The notes under the pieces: generated by a model
What the model saw: the letters and a program-made list of their open reading frames with translations, nothing else
What the model was told of the DNA's origin: nothing
Databases searched by the model: none
In this document: positions 61,501 through 64,000 of the stretch, piece by piece
Layout of the letters: each line of letters begins with the position of its first letter
How positions within the stretch are numbered: the first letter of the stretch is position 1
Program-made: the position numbers and the translations under genes
Assembly (NCBI GenBank): GCA_008711295.1
Contig: VUYV01000073.1
Location: 1,302,996-1,366,995, forward strand
Source: Anarhynchus alexandrinus
Lineage: Eukaryota; Chordata; Aves; Charadriiformes; Charadriidae
Length of the DNA stretch: 64,000 bases
Direction: 5' to 3'

Positions 61501-64000
61501 CTGTCTAGAACATAGATGACTTAGCGTAATCCCCCTTTGCAGCTGATGGAGAAATCCAGGAACTTCTAAAGCTTGATTTGTTGGATCTACAGCTAACATT
61601 TATTCCAGGCAAGATGAACTCTGCTGTAAAAGCTCCTGTTTCTCTCCATTAGCTATAAAGGGAGCCCCTGGTAATCAGCTCAGAAATGTATATCCATAAT
61701 CTGCAGTTGTCCAGAGGAATTCTGCCCCCATGTTTGCGCTGATTTGGCCTTTCTTTCACAGTAGAAATGGCTACAATTGAAAAATTATGCATTTTATCAG
61801 AACTTATGATTGTCATTAATTTTGTAATATTTTTTTGCAAGGGAGAGGCCTATGTGCTCCTTTGCTCGGAAGCTAGGTGGCTGTCTCTGTTTTCATCCAA
61901 AAGAAAAAAATCAGTATTCCACAGCTGCAGAAAAGTACATAGAAACATGAGCAGAAACATCTTCTCAGAAACTAGAAATAAAAAAAAAACATTAGAAATT
62001 ATTAGTGATTTTTGGGGGTTCAATCTGAAGCCTTACTTTAATATAAAACAATTAGTGAAGCCACACAATTTTTAATATTTTGAGTTGTCAAAATTGATGA
62101 TTCTTGCTGTCCTGCAACCAATTTGGTGATGTTGTACAAAATCTTTCTGCAAGGATTCAGCGTGGTATTAAATAATGAACTCTTTGTTGCAGCAGGGTCC
62201 AGGCAAACTTTCAGTTTCTATATGTTTCAGCTGAGCATGTTTATTTTTTCACCAAGTTAGATCATATGACAGGATACACAAGCTACACGAAGTGCTGCCA
62301 GCATGTAGGATTTGACTGCAATTTTGCTACTATATTTGGCGTTTGGTTTTAAAAACACAGAAGCTCTAGCACAAAATGGCTTCTCCATGCAAAAGTCTAA
62401 ACAAAAGGCAGATGGAAACGCAAATCCAAAGGGCATTTTTGACCGGAGGCAGGAAGAGGAGGGAGGCTGCTGCTCCGGACTGGCAACACTTGACTGTGCA
62501 AGAGCTCTGCAGTACGTGCTCCTCGATGGCCCCAAGCAGCTGCTGACATGTGGGGCTGGGATTTAATCCCCAGATTTCTACCGGTATGCTGAGCACCTCA
62601 AATCGGCGGTTTCATCTGGCAGCGTTCACCTCCTGCAGCTCTGACTTTTAACTAATCATACAGCTGAAAATCAAAGCGGTTTTGTACTGGTTTTGTACTG
62701 GTTTTTGTGCTAGCTCTGCACAATTTCATGCGGTGATGACCCCAGCACCCAGCCAGGCCACGATGCAGCTCCCTTAAATGGGGAGAATGTACACATCCTA
62801 TCAGTGAATTTCTGTTACTTAAAAATTTAAGTCTATTCAGCTTATTTTCAATAGTGCTTAGCTGTCACGTAGTTACAGTGACTGTGTATTTCTTTTTTTA
62901 GCTAAAAGCCCAAGTTTCATGTTAACTGCAGGTGCTTCCTCCTTGAACTATATAAAATGACATTGTAAGTGCGGCCAGGGTCAAAGGCCAGAGCCCAGAA
63001 GGAAAAGCTGAACTCCACGTTACTCTTAAGGAGTTCATAATAACTACCACTTCTCGAGTCATGCCATTATTCACATTATAATAGTATTTTTTAAATTATC
63101 TTCCACCAAAATAGATCCCAGATTTTTTTACACGGATATCCAAATTTCCAAATGCAAAATACTGCTCTCCTACTTCAAGGAAGGGCAAGATTTAGTCACA
63201 GATGGTCCCAGAGCCCTTCTCCCACTGCGCAGCAAGATGGCTCCGGCAAATGAGGAAAGATGGGACGTACCTGCTAAGAACGACCAAAATAGTTTGTAAA
63301 CATGACACCCAGTGCCTGCAGCTCACCATCTCGAGTGGTCAGATCAGCTGTTGTTAGCCAGAAATGCTGAGATGTCATCAAGAGTTGTTGGCCATTAAAT
63401 GTACCCTGGGGTGCTTTTGGTGTGAGAGGGAACCCCAAGGTCTGATGCTATCTCTTCCCTTCTTCTATGTACATTATTTAAGCTTTACATTATTTGTAGT
63501 GCTTTGTCCTGTAAAAAGGAAGATCACTTTGCTCCTTCAAAAATTCAACCGCTTGTTAAAGTGCAGTAAAGTTGCTTTATTTATTTATTGCTGTTACCAC
63601 AACATCACTGTGCAACAGAACAGGAAAGGGAAGAGTAACGCCTGGTTTTGCAATGCTGAGAACATGAGGAGGTGAAAAAAATGTACCTACTCAAATGTTT
63701 TTGTTTACAACTGTTTTCCATTGCTGTTCAATCAAAGACGGAAAGAGGAAAAGAGAACTAAGACATCAAAACATGACTTTTTTTTAAAAAAAAAAGATGA
63801 TTAGGAAGAATATAAAAGTAACATAGATGAAATTAAGGACAATTCATGAGCTACAGACAACAGTTTCAAGCTTATGCTGTTGAAGACAAGCACATAAAAG
63901 CTCAGACGTTGCCTATCTTATAGCTGGTAGTGAATTAAAGGGAAACTGAGACTGCCGAGAATATGACCACTTTTTTATGTATTCCCATAGCTATAAATTG
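58571..64000. other. No gene recognised
   Basis: Intergenic sequence with short open frames only; the longest (110 codons, 60645-60977 on -) has no motif I recognise. In other vertebrates UBE2J1 follows RRAGD, but none of its conserved UBC-fold exons was seen, so it would start beyond the window. Confidence 0.5.

Noticed and set aside
58571..64000. Search for UBE2J1, the expected downstream neighbour
   Set aside because: None of the conserved UBC-fold stretches was found, and there is no CpG island here. The gene probably begins outside the window.

Overview
This window looks like bird genomic DNA. It is AT-rich and gene-poor, with many LINE fragments of the CR1 family. Several end in the ATTCTATG-type 3' repeat that is diagnostic of CR1. 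One protein-coding gene can be read with confidence: RRAGD (RagD GTPase), on the + strand, roughly 32.2-55.5 kb. Six coding exons are visible (39,265-51,862) with GT/AG junctions and continuous phase, giving 351 residues from the first shared Val to the stop. Exon 1 is missing because a 647-base run of N (32,219-32,865) lies where it should be. The bases straight after the gap read as an in-phase splice donor, so the gap probably holds nearly the whole first coding exon.

Layout. 1-28.0 kb: no recognisable coding exon. It holds a probable solo LTR (about 4.72-5.30 kb), several CR1 fragments (10.8, 22.2-24.3, 25.1 and 27.5 kb) and otherwise unassigned AT-rich sequence. 28.05-28.64 kb: a CpG-rich island with a strong splice donor on the - strand, probably the promoter and non-coding first exon of a divergent neighbour. 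By known vertebrate gene order that neighbour would be ANKRD6, which is inference. A CR1 copy sits directly beside this island. 31.8-33.15 kb: a second CpG-rich island containing the gap, the presumed RRAGD promoter. 33.2-51.9 kb: RRAGD introns and exons; intron 4 holds CR1 remnants of different ages and an LTR remnant. 51.9-55.5 kb: long 3' UTR ending at a canonical poly(A) signal. 55.5-64 kb: intergenic, with a decayed gag-like retroelement remnant on the - strand at about 57.4-58.6 kb and no recognised host exon.

Function. RagD pairs with RagA or RagB on the lysosome and reports amino-acid status to mTORC1. In mammals it is itself induced by MiT/TFE factors through CACGTG-type sites, and one CACGTG lies about 380 bases upstream of the gap. 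I found no CRISPR, operon or other prokaryote-like system, and no convincing evidence of a new protein-coding system. The points most worth checking are the hidden exon 1, the divergent island, a TATA box inside intron 1 and the gag-like remnant.
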